From contig MARA01000062.1 in NCBI GenBank assembly GCA_001792895.1, positions 62,001 to 126,000 on the forward strand: a stretch of DNA of 64,000 nucleotides, written 5' to 3'. Of this stretch, positions 23,601 through 31,582 are shown piece by piece. Source of the DNA: Lentinus brumalis. Lineage: Eukaryota; Basidiomycota; Agaricomycetes; Polyporales; Polyporaceae. The notes beneath the pieces are model-generated. The model was not told the DNA's origin and did no database searches. It saw nothing but the letters and a program-made list of their open reading frames with translations. A program made the translations under genes and the position numbers. How positions within the stretch are numbered: position 1 is the stretch's first letter; each line of letters opens with the position of its first letter.

Positions 23601-26600
23601 AAAAGACAATGAATAGTTAAAGATTTGTCAAGCAAATAGATCTTGTATATATTTATCTTATTCTCAGGCTTATTATATTTTTTTTTATATTAAATTATAG
23701 TCCCGCGAGTAACAATATTTCTGCAATCTTTATAGAAAAAGAAAGATTAAAGTGGTATAATCCGACAGGGTTATAGAATAGTCTTTAAGATTATTCGGCG
23801 ACATTAGTGAAAACGATCAAAGAAGTTTGAAAACTTTAAGATCGTCGGTCATATAAAGGATCGCGACAGACTGGGTCACTAATGGGTGGCTGAAATGCTG
23901 CTTAATGCACAGTCGAAACTTTTTGTTAATTATTTAACTAATAGAATATACGAATTTAAAGTTATTCTAGCTTATTATTGATATAATAATAAGTAAGTTT
24001 GTATGTTTTACCTTATGGTCAAATGAGTCTATGGGGTTTACTTATTAAGCCCCAAATATATAATATTTGTTTATTATTAATTTCTTTAGTACTTATAGTT
24101 CCTCTTGATTTTGAATTTTCTTCAAAAGTAAGTAGACTTAGAGGTCTTTTAAGAATTGGTCCGCATAATAAAGATGTTTTATCTATTATATTTGGATCTC
24201 TTCTTGGAGATGCTCACGCTGAAAAAAGAGCTGGGGGATTAGGTACAAGAATCAATTTTTATCAAGAAGCTGTTCATGTTGAATATCTTATTTCTTTACA
24301 CAAACTTTTATCTAATTTAGGTTATTGTAATCCTAAAATACCTGTTTTAACAAGTAGAATAGGGCCCAAAGGTAAATTAAGAAAAATAGTTAGATTTAAC
24401 ACTTGAACTTACACAAGTTTTAATTGAATACATGAATTATGGTATAAAAATAACATTAAACAAGTCCCAGCAAATATTGCTGAATATTTAACTCCATTAG
24501 CTTTAGCAATTTGGATCATGGATGATGGTTCTAAAGTAGGAAAAGGGTTAAAATTTTCTACTAACTCTTTTTCCTATAATGAATGTTTAATATTAGTAAA
24601 AGCTTTAAATGATAACTTCAACCTTAAAGCTTCAGTTCAATCAGCGGGAAGTAAGGACCAATATGTTGTCTATATTTGGAAAGAATCAATGAATGATCTT
24701 AAAAATATAGTTTCTCCGTATATTATCCCTGAAATGAAATATAAAATAATTTAAAATATTATATATAGTTATATGGTCTTATATAAAGCAATTTTTACTA
24801 AAAATTTATAGATTTAGCCATATAGCAATACTGATGAAAACAGGTCAAAAATGTTTGTTTAGCATTAAGACCGTCGGTAGAGTAAACTATCGCTACAGAC
24901 TGCTTCATCGGTGGGTATCTGAAACGATGCTTAATGTACAGTCGGAATCTTTTTTTAATTAATAAAAAATATAGTAATCGCTATAACTTATTAAATAAAA
25001 CACAAGGCTTTATACTGTATTAAATTACAATTATTTTTAATTAAAATAAGTATATTGCACATGGTTTGCTTGTTTTAAACATTTAAGCTTAATATAAAGC
25101 TAGAATAAGCAAATTAAAGATTTGGCAACAGTAATTACAAATTTATTAAGTGCTATCCCAGTATTTGGACAAGATTTAGTCGAGTTGATCTGGGGAGGGT
25201 TCAGCGTAGGAAATGCAACATTAAATAGATTCTTTTCATTACACTACTTATTACCTTTCTTATTAGCTGCTTTAGTAGTAGCTCATTTAATTGCTCCGTA
25301 TGAAGGGCCTTAATACTACCTTACTAGTGTAGGTAGTTTTGAATTTAACTATATGCTGGGATATCCTAAAGTTTAATCTACGTATACGTAACAATGATTA
25401 AAATAGTAATGGACAATCAGCAGAAAACAAATTATTTTTAAAGATAAAAATTTTTGCACACCTCTTTCCCCCATAAAAACGGAGGATGGTGGATGAAGTA
25501 TATTAATGCTACTTCTATAGTGAAATAAAAGTCTAAAAATAAGATTTCTCAGAGACTACAAGTTAAATATCAGTTATTTTTATTCTATAAATTTATGCTT
25601 AAAAATGACAAGATAGTGATATAGTCCTATACTATTCTTAAAGGAATAGTTTTATAGCGGAATATTTTTTTATATAACGGCTTATATTGTTTTAGGGTTC
25701 AATTAATTCGATTTTTCCATTCTACTTTATCAAACTATAGAATGAGTAAATTAGAAAGATCTAAATTAACTTTAGACGATCATTTAAAACAAGTATTAGT
25801 TGGAAATTTATTAGGTGATGCATATATGAGAAGATTTTCAAATAAGTCTAATTCTAGAATTATTTTTAGACAAGGTTCTAAAAATAAAGAATATTTACTA
25901 CATTTATATAATATATATAAACAATTTGTATTATCTCCTCCAGCTATTTATTCTATGGTAGATGAATCTTCCGGTAAAACTAGAAATAATGTTAGTTTTG
26001 CTACTGTTTCTTTACCTTGTTTTAATAAATTTTATGATGAATTTTATATGGATGGAAAAAAAGTAATACCTGTAAATATAGCCGAAAACTTAACTGCAGT
26101 AAGTTTAGCTTATTGGATTATGGATGATGGTGGTTATACAGGTAGTGGTTTAAAATTGTATACTAATGCATTTAAATTAGAAGACTTAAATTTATTAGTT
26201 GATGCGATAAATAAAAATTTTTCCATTTCAGTAACAATTCATAAAAGTTCAATTGAGCACCAATACACTTTATATATTTCTAAGAAACAATTACCTTTAG
26301 TTATTGAATTAGTTAAAGAGTATATGCATCCTAGTATGTTATATAAATTAAATATATAATCCTCAATAAATTAAGCTTCATACACACGGTTCTAATAATC
26401 CTAATGGTATAAGTGCTAGTGGAGATAGAATTTCAATGCATCCATACTTTACATTTAAAGATCTAGTAACTATTTTCTTTTTCTTTTTAGTATTAAGTAT
26501 AATGGTATTCTACTATCCTAATTTCTTAGGTCATAGCGATAATTATATACCTGCAAACCCAATGCAAACTCCTGCTTCTATTGTACCAGAATGGTAAAAA

Positions 26601-29600
26601 AAAGATGCCATGCTTAAGAGTAATCTTATGAAAAATTAACTTTACTATATGTTGGAAACTCCTAAAGATTTGAATACTAGCCTAGCGGAGAGTAACAATT
26701 TCAAATATGTAACAATGGATTATCAGCAGGAAATCAATTATTGTATCCTCAGAGATTATACGTAAAGCTTCTTAAATAAGTTCATTGCCCTTAAATTTGA
26801 AAATTATTTAAGAATGAAGATATTGTCCAACCATTATTAATACTAATGGGTATATTTTAGAATATAGGGGCCTATTTTTTATCTGACAACTTCTATAAGT
26901 TTATTTCACATCGACTCAATCACTAGAGACAAAAAATATTTTTCTTCTTCTACAATTTTATTACAAAAACAAAGTAATAAGAGACTTTGTAAAGTCGATA
27001 GATCAAAAATTATTATTAAAAGTCCTTTAGATGAGATTATTGTGGGTTTATTATTAGGTGATGGGCATATACAAAAAAGATCTATAATTGGTAATTCTAG
27101 ATTTATTTTTGCTCAAAGTAGTTTAAGATTACAACATCTTAATTATTTTAATCATATACTAGAGTTATTTAAACCTTATCTATCTAAAAATTTTAACCTT
27201 AAAAATAGAAAATTTACAGATAAGAGAACTAATAAAATTTATAGTTCTGTTAGTTTTGCCACATTATCTTTACCATGTTTTAATGATTATAAAAATTTAT
27301 TTTATAATTCGGAAAATAAAAAAATAGTACCTTCAAATATATCTCAAATTTTAACTCCATCCTCCCCTCCTCCCTTTTTCAAAGAAAAAGGGAAATAGGG
27401 AATAGGTTTAGCTTATTGGATTATGGATGATGGTTCTCTCCAAAATAAATGTTTACATTTAAATACTTATGGTTTTAAAGAAGAGGATGTTTTATTATTA
27501 AAACAAAATCTAGAAAACATGTTTGGAGAAAATTCTTTAAAATGTTCTATTCATAAACATCCAAAAGGACAAAGAATTTATATATGGGAAGAAAGCATGG
27601 TGCTATTAAAAAACAATATTTCTCAATATATGCATAAAGATATGCTATATAAAATAAACTCTTCCCCTAGGGTTATTAAACTTTAATATAAAATGATCTT
27701 TTACCTTTCTATGCTATTTTAAGATCTATACCTAACAAATTGAACTTCCTAGCGGTTTGTATAAATTCTACTATATGCTTGAAAGTTTTGTAATTCTAGT
27801 ACTGTATTTATCAGTAAAAATCTAAGAATTTGTTTAAAATAACAAGCAAGTTAATTCTATCTCTTTAGCTTTGTAGACTCCTAGAGCATTAGCTCTACTT
27901 AAATGTTTACTATAGCGGAGTTAATATCTTCATCGACTATACGTAGAAATATAAATTATTAATTTATATAAGAAATAGTCAATAAAGGCTAGGTGAAAAT
28001 ATTGAAATAGTAGTACTCATTCTAATTTTTATCCTTATTTTTAAGAAAAATAAAAAGTTTTTACTTTTTAATTGTGAAGTTACAGATTCTAAAAACTTGT
28101 CTATTTCTTCTGCACGTGATTTACTGAAACAATGTAAAGATGATTTTAAATTACCTTCTAATTTCAAGGAGGAGGAATTTAGGTTGGTAGCAAATGGCTT
28201 TTTCCAGGCTGAAGGCCACATTTCTTGTCGTATTAGAAATAAATATTTTTCACCGGTATTTGTACTTAATCAAAATTTAAACCAAAAAAGTTTAGAATTT
28301 TTTTTAACATTATGGCATGTTTTAGGTCGTACCGGTTCTTTAACTTTAATTAAAAATAATTATGGTAAGATAGTTATACGTTTAGCCTCTGAAAATTGGG
28401 ATACGATACTTAATATTTATGCAGAATATTTTAAATTTATTTATGGTGAGAAATATATTGCTTTCCAAAAATTAAGTAGTATTCGACATTTAACTTCTAA
28501 AGAATTAAGATTAGATCCTTCAAATCTCGCTCTAGCTACCAAAATTGTTTACAGTCTTTCAGCACACGGTACAGAAAAAAAATTATCTTTATCAGAGCAA
28601 TTAAGTTTATTTGGTATTAGTCCAAGTAATATTGATATTCCTGATTACACAGATAATGATAATAAAGTATCTATACTTTTTATTATAGGTATGATTTTAG
28701 GAGATGGTACTTTACATTTAAGACTCAGAAAATCGGATAAAGGTTCGATTTGGCTAATACCTACTTTATTTTTGCCTCAGCTTAAAAATAAATATAGCGC
28801 TCATTTTTTTTATATTTTGGAGAGATTTTTTAAATCTCTTGATATTAAAGTTTATATTATAAACAATGCAAAAGATTCAGAAACTAAAGAAATTTTAAGT
28901 TCAAGCCTAAAGGTTGATACTAATTCTATCAAGAAAATGACTATTCTAAGTGTAGAAAGTATTCATTCTATGTTTGAAAAGTTAATTCCTTTGATTTTAC
29001 CTTATTCTCATTATTTTTATTGGAAATTTGAACAGTTTGAATTAATGTCACGTGTAGCACTGCTTGTCTCTAAGAAAGCACATTTAACTTTATACGGCTT
29101 TAAAACTATTATACTTATTATTTATAGTTATTCTAATAAGCGCTCTCAATCTAAAGAATTTTGGATTGAAGTTCTGGAGTCTTGGTTTAAATATCAGGCA
29201 GCTGAAAATAAATCAGGTGAACATATGATTCAAGCAGTATATGGACGTGGAACGTTAAAGCAAAAGATTATTGCTTGGAAATGTGTATTCCCTATAAATT
29301 CTAATTTAAATTCTCGTCAGTTTGGCTTTAGCAATGATATGGAATCGAGACTAGCTCTCTATAATTGTATTAAATATCGTGATTCAAATATAAAATATTG
29401 GGTAGATTCACTAAAATAAAAAAAATATTTAATTTTTGTTGTAAAACATATAAAAATTAATACCCTTTTTGTTACAAGCCTTCTTATTATTTAATCAAGC
29501 ATCTTTTTAGAGGTGTCTTTAAGATTTAAGCATAAAGCTCGTATTATTTATATATTAAATTTGAACCTTATTTATTTTTTTAAATATTTATTTTTTTTTT

Positions 29601-29897
29601 TAATGGTTAGGAGTAATCGCTATGTTTGGATCATTATTAATCTTATTAATATTACCTTATACGGATTTATCTAGAATTAGAGGAAATCAATTTAAACCAT
29701 TTATGAAATTTGCCTTCTGGTTATTTGTAGTTGATTTTATTATTTTAATGTGGATTGGATCTCAACATCCAAATAGTCCTTATGTTGAAATAGGTCAAAT
29801 TGCTACAGCTTTCTATTTTGGATGGTTCTTAGTTATTGTTCCAGTAATTGGTATTTTAGAAAATACTTTCATGGACTTAGCTACAGAAAATAAATAA
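15158..29897 (+). CDS. cob: Apocytochrome b, ten exons and nine introns
   Basis: Haem-binding membrane subunit of complex III. Exons: 15158-15256, 17762-17863, 19406-19489, 21124-21216, 22551-22568, 24005-24037, 25125-25295, 26376-26595, 27696-27741, 29606-29897. Joined they give exactly 386 codons including stop (385 residues), the family length, with [34 protein letters not shown] and [18 protein letters not shown]. The start is a GTG (MRTFKSN...), since no in-frame ATG lies close upstream; this is the least certain point. Exons 5, 6 and 9 are only 18, 33 and 46 nt. Exons 7-10 are duplicated in the inverted repeat at 59173-63941. Confidence 0.95.
15257..17761 (+). mobile_element. Group II intron in cob (intron 1)
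   Basis: Starts with GTGCGCC directly after cob exon 1 (TTTGGA). Ends with a classic domain V hairpin at 17698-17731 (GAGCCGTATG...CGTACGGTTC) and a short domain VI, finishing CCCCTAC before TCATTATTAGG. It carries a full reverse transcriptase/HNH ORF, so it is a complete retro-mobile intron; splicing restores FGSLLG in cytochrome b. Confidence 0.95.
18089..19346 (+). pseudogene. LAGLIDADG endonuclease of cob intron 2 (17864-19405), broken by a GC hairpin
   Basis: First half 18089-18637 has [12 protein letters not shown]; the second half, in another frame from about 18610 to 19346, has [12 protein letters not shown]. Between them sits a GC hairpin (CCGCCCCTTCGGGGGG, 18605-18620) that shifts the frame and gives VNPPLRGV before the stop. 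The C-terminus carries a NUMOD-like DNA-binding segment ([14 protein letters not shown]...FYSKPLL) shared with cob intron 3. The intron keeps a group I core with Q (CAATCAGCAGG) and R (CCTCAGAGACTACACG) near 17960-18020, so splicing may persist without the protein. Confidence 0.8.
18593..18624 (+). repeat. GC hairpin mini-element, family C
   Basis: Palindromic TCCGCCCCTTCGGGGGGTTA in a LAGLIDADG ORF just before the second motif. A near-identical copy lies at the same place in another endonuclease at 46025-46051. It accounts for the frameshift. Confidence 0.7.
19406..20830 (+). CDS. LAGLIDADG endonuclease fused to cob exon 3 (intron 19490-21123)
   Basis: The frame enters from cob exon 3 ([11 protein letters not shown]...) and runs 475 codons. 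Motifs are [12 protein letters not shown] (about residue 95) and [12 protein letters not shown] (about 235). A NUMOD-like C-terminal segment ([15 protein letters not shown]...FYSNPL) follows. A small in-frame GC insert (TACCCCCGAAGGGGACC, near 20422) adds YPRRGPEG without breaking the gene. Group I core elements follow the ORF (Q-like ACAATTAGCAGG near 20980). Intact. Confidence 0.86.
   Translation: MMRDVNNGWAVRYTHANVASFFFIFVYAQYFNTYFNHKKILNFLIFNHYFVLFNKIINNFINTIKPKTNNSTTIPAEEKDNDFLQWFVGFSDAESAFMINIKNNTEVHFVFQITLHIEDSAVLYKIREKLGIGIVSVRGNTCSFRVHSFQVIINSLLPIFDKYPLLTHKQLNYRDWRKAILLKKLAPENSRSLSTSIFNEILELKNSMNNLRTDYEGYIISSEMINKHWLVGFIEGDGTFYFSHSSVVFGITQKDKKILEAIQTFIRNIPLSPPHKNLFQPNKPNGIIKNNTNSFQLVLTDKDILFQYIYPFFRDVNFYSRKGIDFSIWSLVLYIFIYGYPRRGPEGRKLLLNLSNNMNSKRYFSDLSDFIEEDEIKNLFKMEPPFDIHSGKSNFILSKEYSLFKGSRKGFKVYIYKNGIEVKGSPFDSFRSGGRAINLNSVSSIKNYLDTGKIFKEGYTFYSNPLKDKKKIKK
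21124..22038 (+). CDS. LAGLIDADG endonuclease fused to cob exon 4, needs TGA read as Trp (intron 21217-22550)
   Basis: Reading on from exon 4, the only block before the obvious ORF is TGA at 21232-21234; with code 4 the frame is continuous to 22038. The body belongs to the clade beginning [19 protein letters not shown], with a second conserved IMQDGS in place of the usual MDDGS near residue 235, a possibly altered active-site residue. A GTG start at 21292 is the alternative. Downstream, 22200-22380 holds a group ID-like core (GTGAAAACGGTCAAA, CAGACTGGGTCAC, GCTTAATGTACAGTCGG). Confidence 0.78.
22551..23612 (+). CDS. GIY-YIG endonuclease fused to cob exon 5 (intron 22569-24004)
   Basis: The frame is open from the 18-nt cob exon 5 into the intron. 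GIY-YIG domain: SGIYMIVNK ... YYIGSAS at about residues 145-165, then a conserved Arg region. C-terminal helix-turn-helix/NUMOD-type repeats ([34 protein letters not shown]) bind DNA in this family. The group I core follows the ORF at 23760-23925, with the same ID-like motifs as introns 4 and 6, showing that one ribozyme type hosts two endonuclease families. Intact. Confidence 0.87.
   Translation, partial: TAFLGYEHSPKWFNISISAIILCLLVSELVYYSILKKSNVLIYRPLSLAPQIGDKRRDVNTMKNKKYNNFPGLTACNKEIYILKSQRGYSTIPFFASQEYKNIETSSSERLNTIIKELGLNPVYIFENLESENIRTQIINDTKGLSGIYMIVNKITKDYYIGSASTNRFYSRFSNHLIFFRGSKIVKSAVKKYELKNFAFIILELYPNVVTKENNKELLDLEDKYLKLLLPNYNILTEAGSSFGYKHTEVDRKKMKDFYSDARRERIGSLNRGKKLSPETIEKIRDKALNRTPMTDETKKKCISHTRPVVLYNLNGTVYGEYSTIIEAAKSINCGEKTIRRALKTEKRLVKRQ
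24005..24754 (+). CDS. LAGLIDADG endonuclease fused to cob exon 6, two in-frame TGA (intron 24038-25124)
   Basis: Under code 4 one frame runs from exon 6 to 24754. Under the universal code it breaks at two TGA (about 24404 and 24434). Both fall where relatives have aromatic residues: FNTWTYTSFNW here against FTFSSLNW in the cox2 intron 2 relative. Motifs: [22 protein letters not shown] and WIMDDGS. The ID-like core lies at 24830-24950. If UGA is not read as Trp in this organism, this is a pseudogene. Confidence 0.75.
25742..26359 (+). CDS. LAGLIDADG endonuclease of cob intron 7 (25296-26375)
   Basis: 205 codons from ATG, compact LAGLIDADG protein with [12 protein letters not shown] near residue 20 and [13 protein letters not shown] near residue 125, ending [10 protein letters not shown] like its relatives. 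Unlike most ORFs here it is not fused to the exon. The core around 25345-25640 includes Q (GGACAATCAGCAG) and R (CTCAGAGACTACAAG). A duplicate is at 62707-63324. Confidence 0.87.
   Translation: MSKLERSKLTLDDHLKQVLVGNLLGDAYMRRFSNKSNSRIIFRQGSKNKEYLLHLYNIYKQFVLSPPAIYSMVDESSGKTRNNVSFATVSLPCFNKFYDEFYMDGKKVIPVNIAENLTAVSLAYWIMDDGGYTGSGLKLYTNAFKLEDLNLLVDAINKNFSISVTIHKSSIEHQYTLYISKKQLPLVIELVKEYMHPSMLYKLNI
27042..27686 (+). pseudogene. LAGLIDADG endonuclease of cob intron 8 (26596-27695), split by a GC-rich element
   Basis: The N-terminal part (27042-27398; [11 protein letters not shown] motif, start possibly further upstream) and C-terminal part (27423-27686; MDDGSLQN motif) are one protein interrupted at 27359-27401 by a family B element (CCTCCCCTCCTCCC then CTTTTTCAAAGAAAAAGGG). 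The element adds a stop. The same break exists in the inverted-repeat copy (61380-62024), so the insertion predates the duplication or was spread by conversion. Related to the intron 7 protein. Confidence 0.82.
27359..27401 (+). repeat. GC-rich mobile mini-element, family B
   Basis: CCTCCCCTCCTCCCTTTTTC followed by AAAGAAAAAGGGAAATAGGG, able to form a hairpin. The same sequence occurs at 56478-56520 in a GIY-YIG gene and at 61665-61708 in the inverted repeat. It shares the CCTCCCCTCCTCCC box with family A. Confidence 0.8.
28097..29419 (+). CDS. Divergent LAGLIDADG protein of cob intron 9 (27742-29605)
   Basis: 440 codons with two motifs, [12 protein letters not shown] (about residue 35) and [12 protein letters not shown] (about 200). 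It differs from all other endonucleases here in length, sequence and codon use: Arg is often CGN, while host genes use almost only AGA. That suggests a separate, more recent arrival. A group I-like R segment (CATCGACTATACGTAG) lies upstream near 27930. Intact and copied exactly at 59647-60969. Confidence 0.8.
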   Translation: MSISSARDLLKQCKDDFKLPSNFKEEEFRLVANGFFQAEGHISCRIRNKYFSPVFVLNQNLNQKSLEFFLTLWHVLGRTGSLTLIKNNYGKIVIRLASENWDTILNIYAEYFKFIYGEKYIAFQKLSSIRHLTSKELRLDPSNLALATKIVYSLSAHGTEKKLSLSEQLSLFGISPSNIDIPDYTDNDNKVSILFIIGMILGDGTLHLRLRKSDKGSIWLIPTLFLPQLKNKYSAHFFYILERFFKSLDIKVYIINNAKDSETKEILSSSLKVDTNSIKKMTILSVESIHSMFEKLIPLILPYSHYFYWKFEQFELMSRVALLVSKKAHLTLYGFKTIILIIYSYSNKRSQSKEFWIEVLESWFKYQAAENKSGEHMIQAVYGRGTLKQKIIAWKCVFPINSNLNSRQFGFSNDMESRLALYNCIKYRDSNIKYWVDSLK

Positions 29898-29963
29898 ATG
29901 TAAGTACCCCTTTCATAATTTTATTTAATAAAAGAGTACTAAAATAATATATATAAAAATAAA

Positions 29964-30038
29964 ACGGTAGATGACAAATTGGCTAGTCGCTCCTTTTGGG
30001 TAGGAGATATATAGCGTGTTCGAATCGCGCCTACCGTA
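29964..30038 (+). tRNA. trnP: tRNA-Pro(UGG)
   Basis: Acceptor ACGGTAG/CTACCGT, anticodon stem CTCCT/AGGAG with loop TTTGGGT. Lies within the inverted repeat; a second copy is at 59032-59106. Confidence 0.9.
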
Positions 30039-30108
30039 TAATTTTTTTTTTATTTAATAGAGCGGTATTACCCTTTCCGCTCATACGTCGATTGGAGGCA
30101 GGGTAAGT

Positions 30109-30181
30109 GGTGTCATGGCAGAGTGGTAATTGCGGAGTACTGTTAATACTTATTTCAGAGGTTCAATTCCTCTTGACGCCT
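30109..30181 (+). tRNA. trnN: tRNA-Asn(GUU)
   Basis: Acceptor GGTGTCA/TGACGCC, anticodon loop CTGTTAA, T-arm AGAGGTTCAATTCCTCT. Second copy at 58889-58961. Confidence 0.91.
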
Positions 30182-30448
30182 TTTAATTTTATAATTAAAT
30201 CTTAGGTCATTTCTATAAACGACCTAGCGGGCCTAACCACTAAACCAGGTGGACAGGTCGACAGTAAAATATTACTAATTTTTAAGATGTAACTTAGGAT
30301 ACCTTTAATTTTTTTAAGTAATGATAAATATTCATGACTGTCCAAGTGACAAGGTATTAGCTCTTAACTTTTATGTCGTCAATCCGATAATTCGAATAGA
30401 GTAAATAAACTAAGTTCAAAATAATTATTTTTTATAAAATTTTTAAAT

Positions 30449-31582
30449 ATGTTATCAATTTTAAATACAATATATAACGATGCACCACAACCTTGGCAAA
30501 TAGGATTCCAAGATAGTGCTGCTCCAGGATTTACAGGAATAGTTGAATTACACAATACTATCTTTTTCTATTTAGTAGTTATTTGTGTAGCTGTATTTTG
30601 GGTATTAGGTTCAATTATCTATTACTTTAATACTAAAAATTCTCCTATTGTACATAAATATCTAAACCACGGTAAATATGTGCCTATTCAAAAGTGTTTT
30701 AAATATAAAAATATTTATTTAATGAATAAATCAAATATTAGATTTTACAGTACCTCTCCTATTATTACTTCTAATGAAGCAAGTAGTGATACTAAAGATT
30801 TACCTAATAGTATAAAATTGTATGAAGATGCCTTTTTATTGAGAAAATCAATTATTAAAGAAAATAAAGGTAAATCAGGAATATATAAATGAACTAATAA
30901 ATTAACAAATGATATATATATTGGACAATCGAAGGATTTATCAAAAAGATTTATAAAATATTTTAATCTTAGTTATTTGAAAGATAGAAATAATCTTATA
31001 ATAAGTAGAGCATTAATCAAATATGGCTATTCTAACTTTTCATTAGAAATATTAGAATTTTGCGCTGAAGCTGAATTACTAATAAGAGAACAATATTATT
31101 TTGATAAATTAAATCCTAAATATAATATATTAAAAGTTGCAGGTAGTTCTTTAAATTATAATCATACAAAAGAAACTAAAGCAAAAATTAGTAAAGCTTT
31201 GAAAGGAGTTTATGTAAAGGAAAAATCACCTTTATTTGGTAAAGTTCATACAAAGGAAACTAAAGCTCTTATGAGTTTAAACAAATTTAAAGAAAATAAT
31301 CCTTTATTTGGTAAAGTTCACTCTGAAAATACTAAAGAAAAAATGAGACTTAAAGCTTTAGCTAGAAAACATTCTAATGAAACATTATTAAAAATGAGTA
31401 TAGCTAAAGGTTTTTTTGTTTATATTTATGAAAAAGTTGACTCAGAAGGCTTTAATTTAATAGGTAGCTTTGTTTCTATTAAAAGAGCTGCTAAATTTTT
31501 AGGAATAAGTGGTTCTACTGTAAAAAAATATATAAATTCAGGGGAAATATTTAAAGATAGATATAAATTTTCATCTAAATAA
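30449..31582 (+). CDS. cox2 exon 1-GIY-YIG endonuclease fusion, one in-frame TGA (intron 30674-31853)
   Basis: The frame runs from cox2 exon 1 through TGA at 30890-30892 to a stop at 31582. The TGA sits exactly at the Trp of the GIY-YIG signature (SGIYK-W-TNK ... IYIGQS). Downstream are NUMOD3-type repeats ([38 protein letters not shown]) and a helix-turn-helix C-terminus ([18 protein letters not shown]). P/Q/R elements follow near 31620-31760. Functional only if UGA is read as Trp. Confidence 0.82.

Larger units (their letters stand above)
25066..30657 (+). repeat. Large inverted repeat, left arm
   Basis: Bases 25066-30657 are repeated on the other strand at 58411-64000, with the same ORFs at mirror positions (coordinate sums 89066-89070, so only a few 1-4 base homopolymer indels). 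It holds cob exons 7-10 with introns, trnP, trnN and the first 70 codons of cox2. The inner end is sharp, after cox2 codon GTACATAAA. The outer end is not defined because the right arm leaves the window. Confidence 0.95.
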
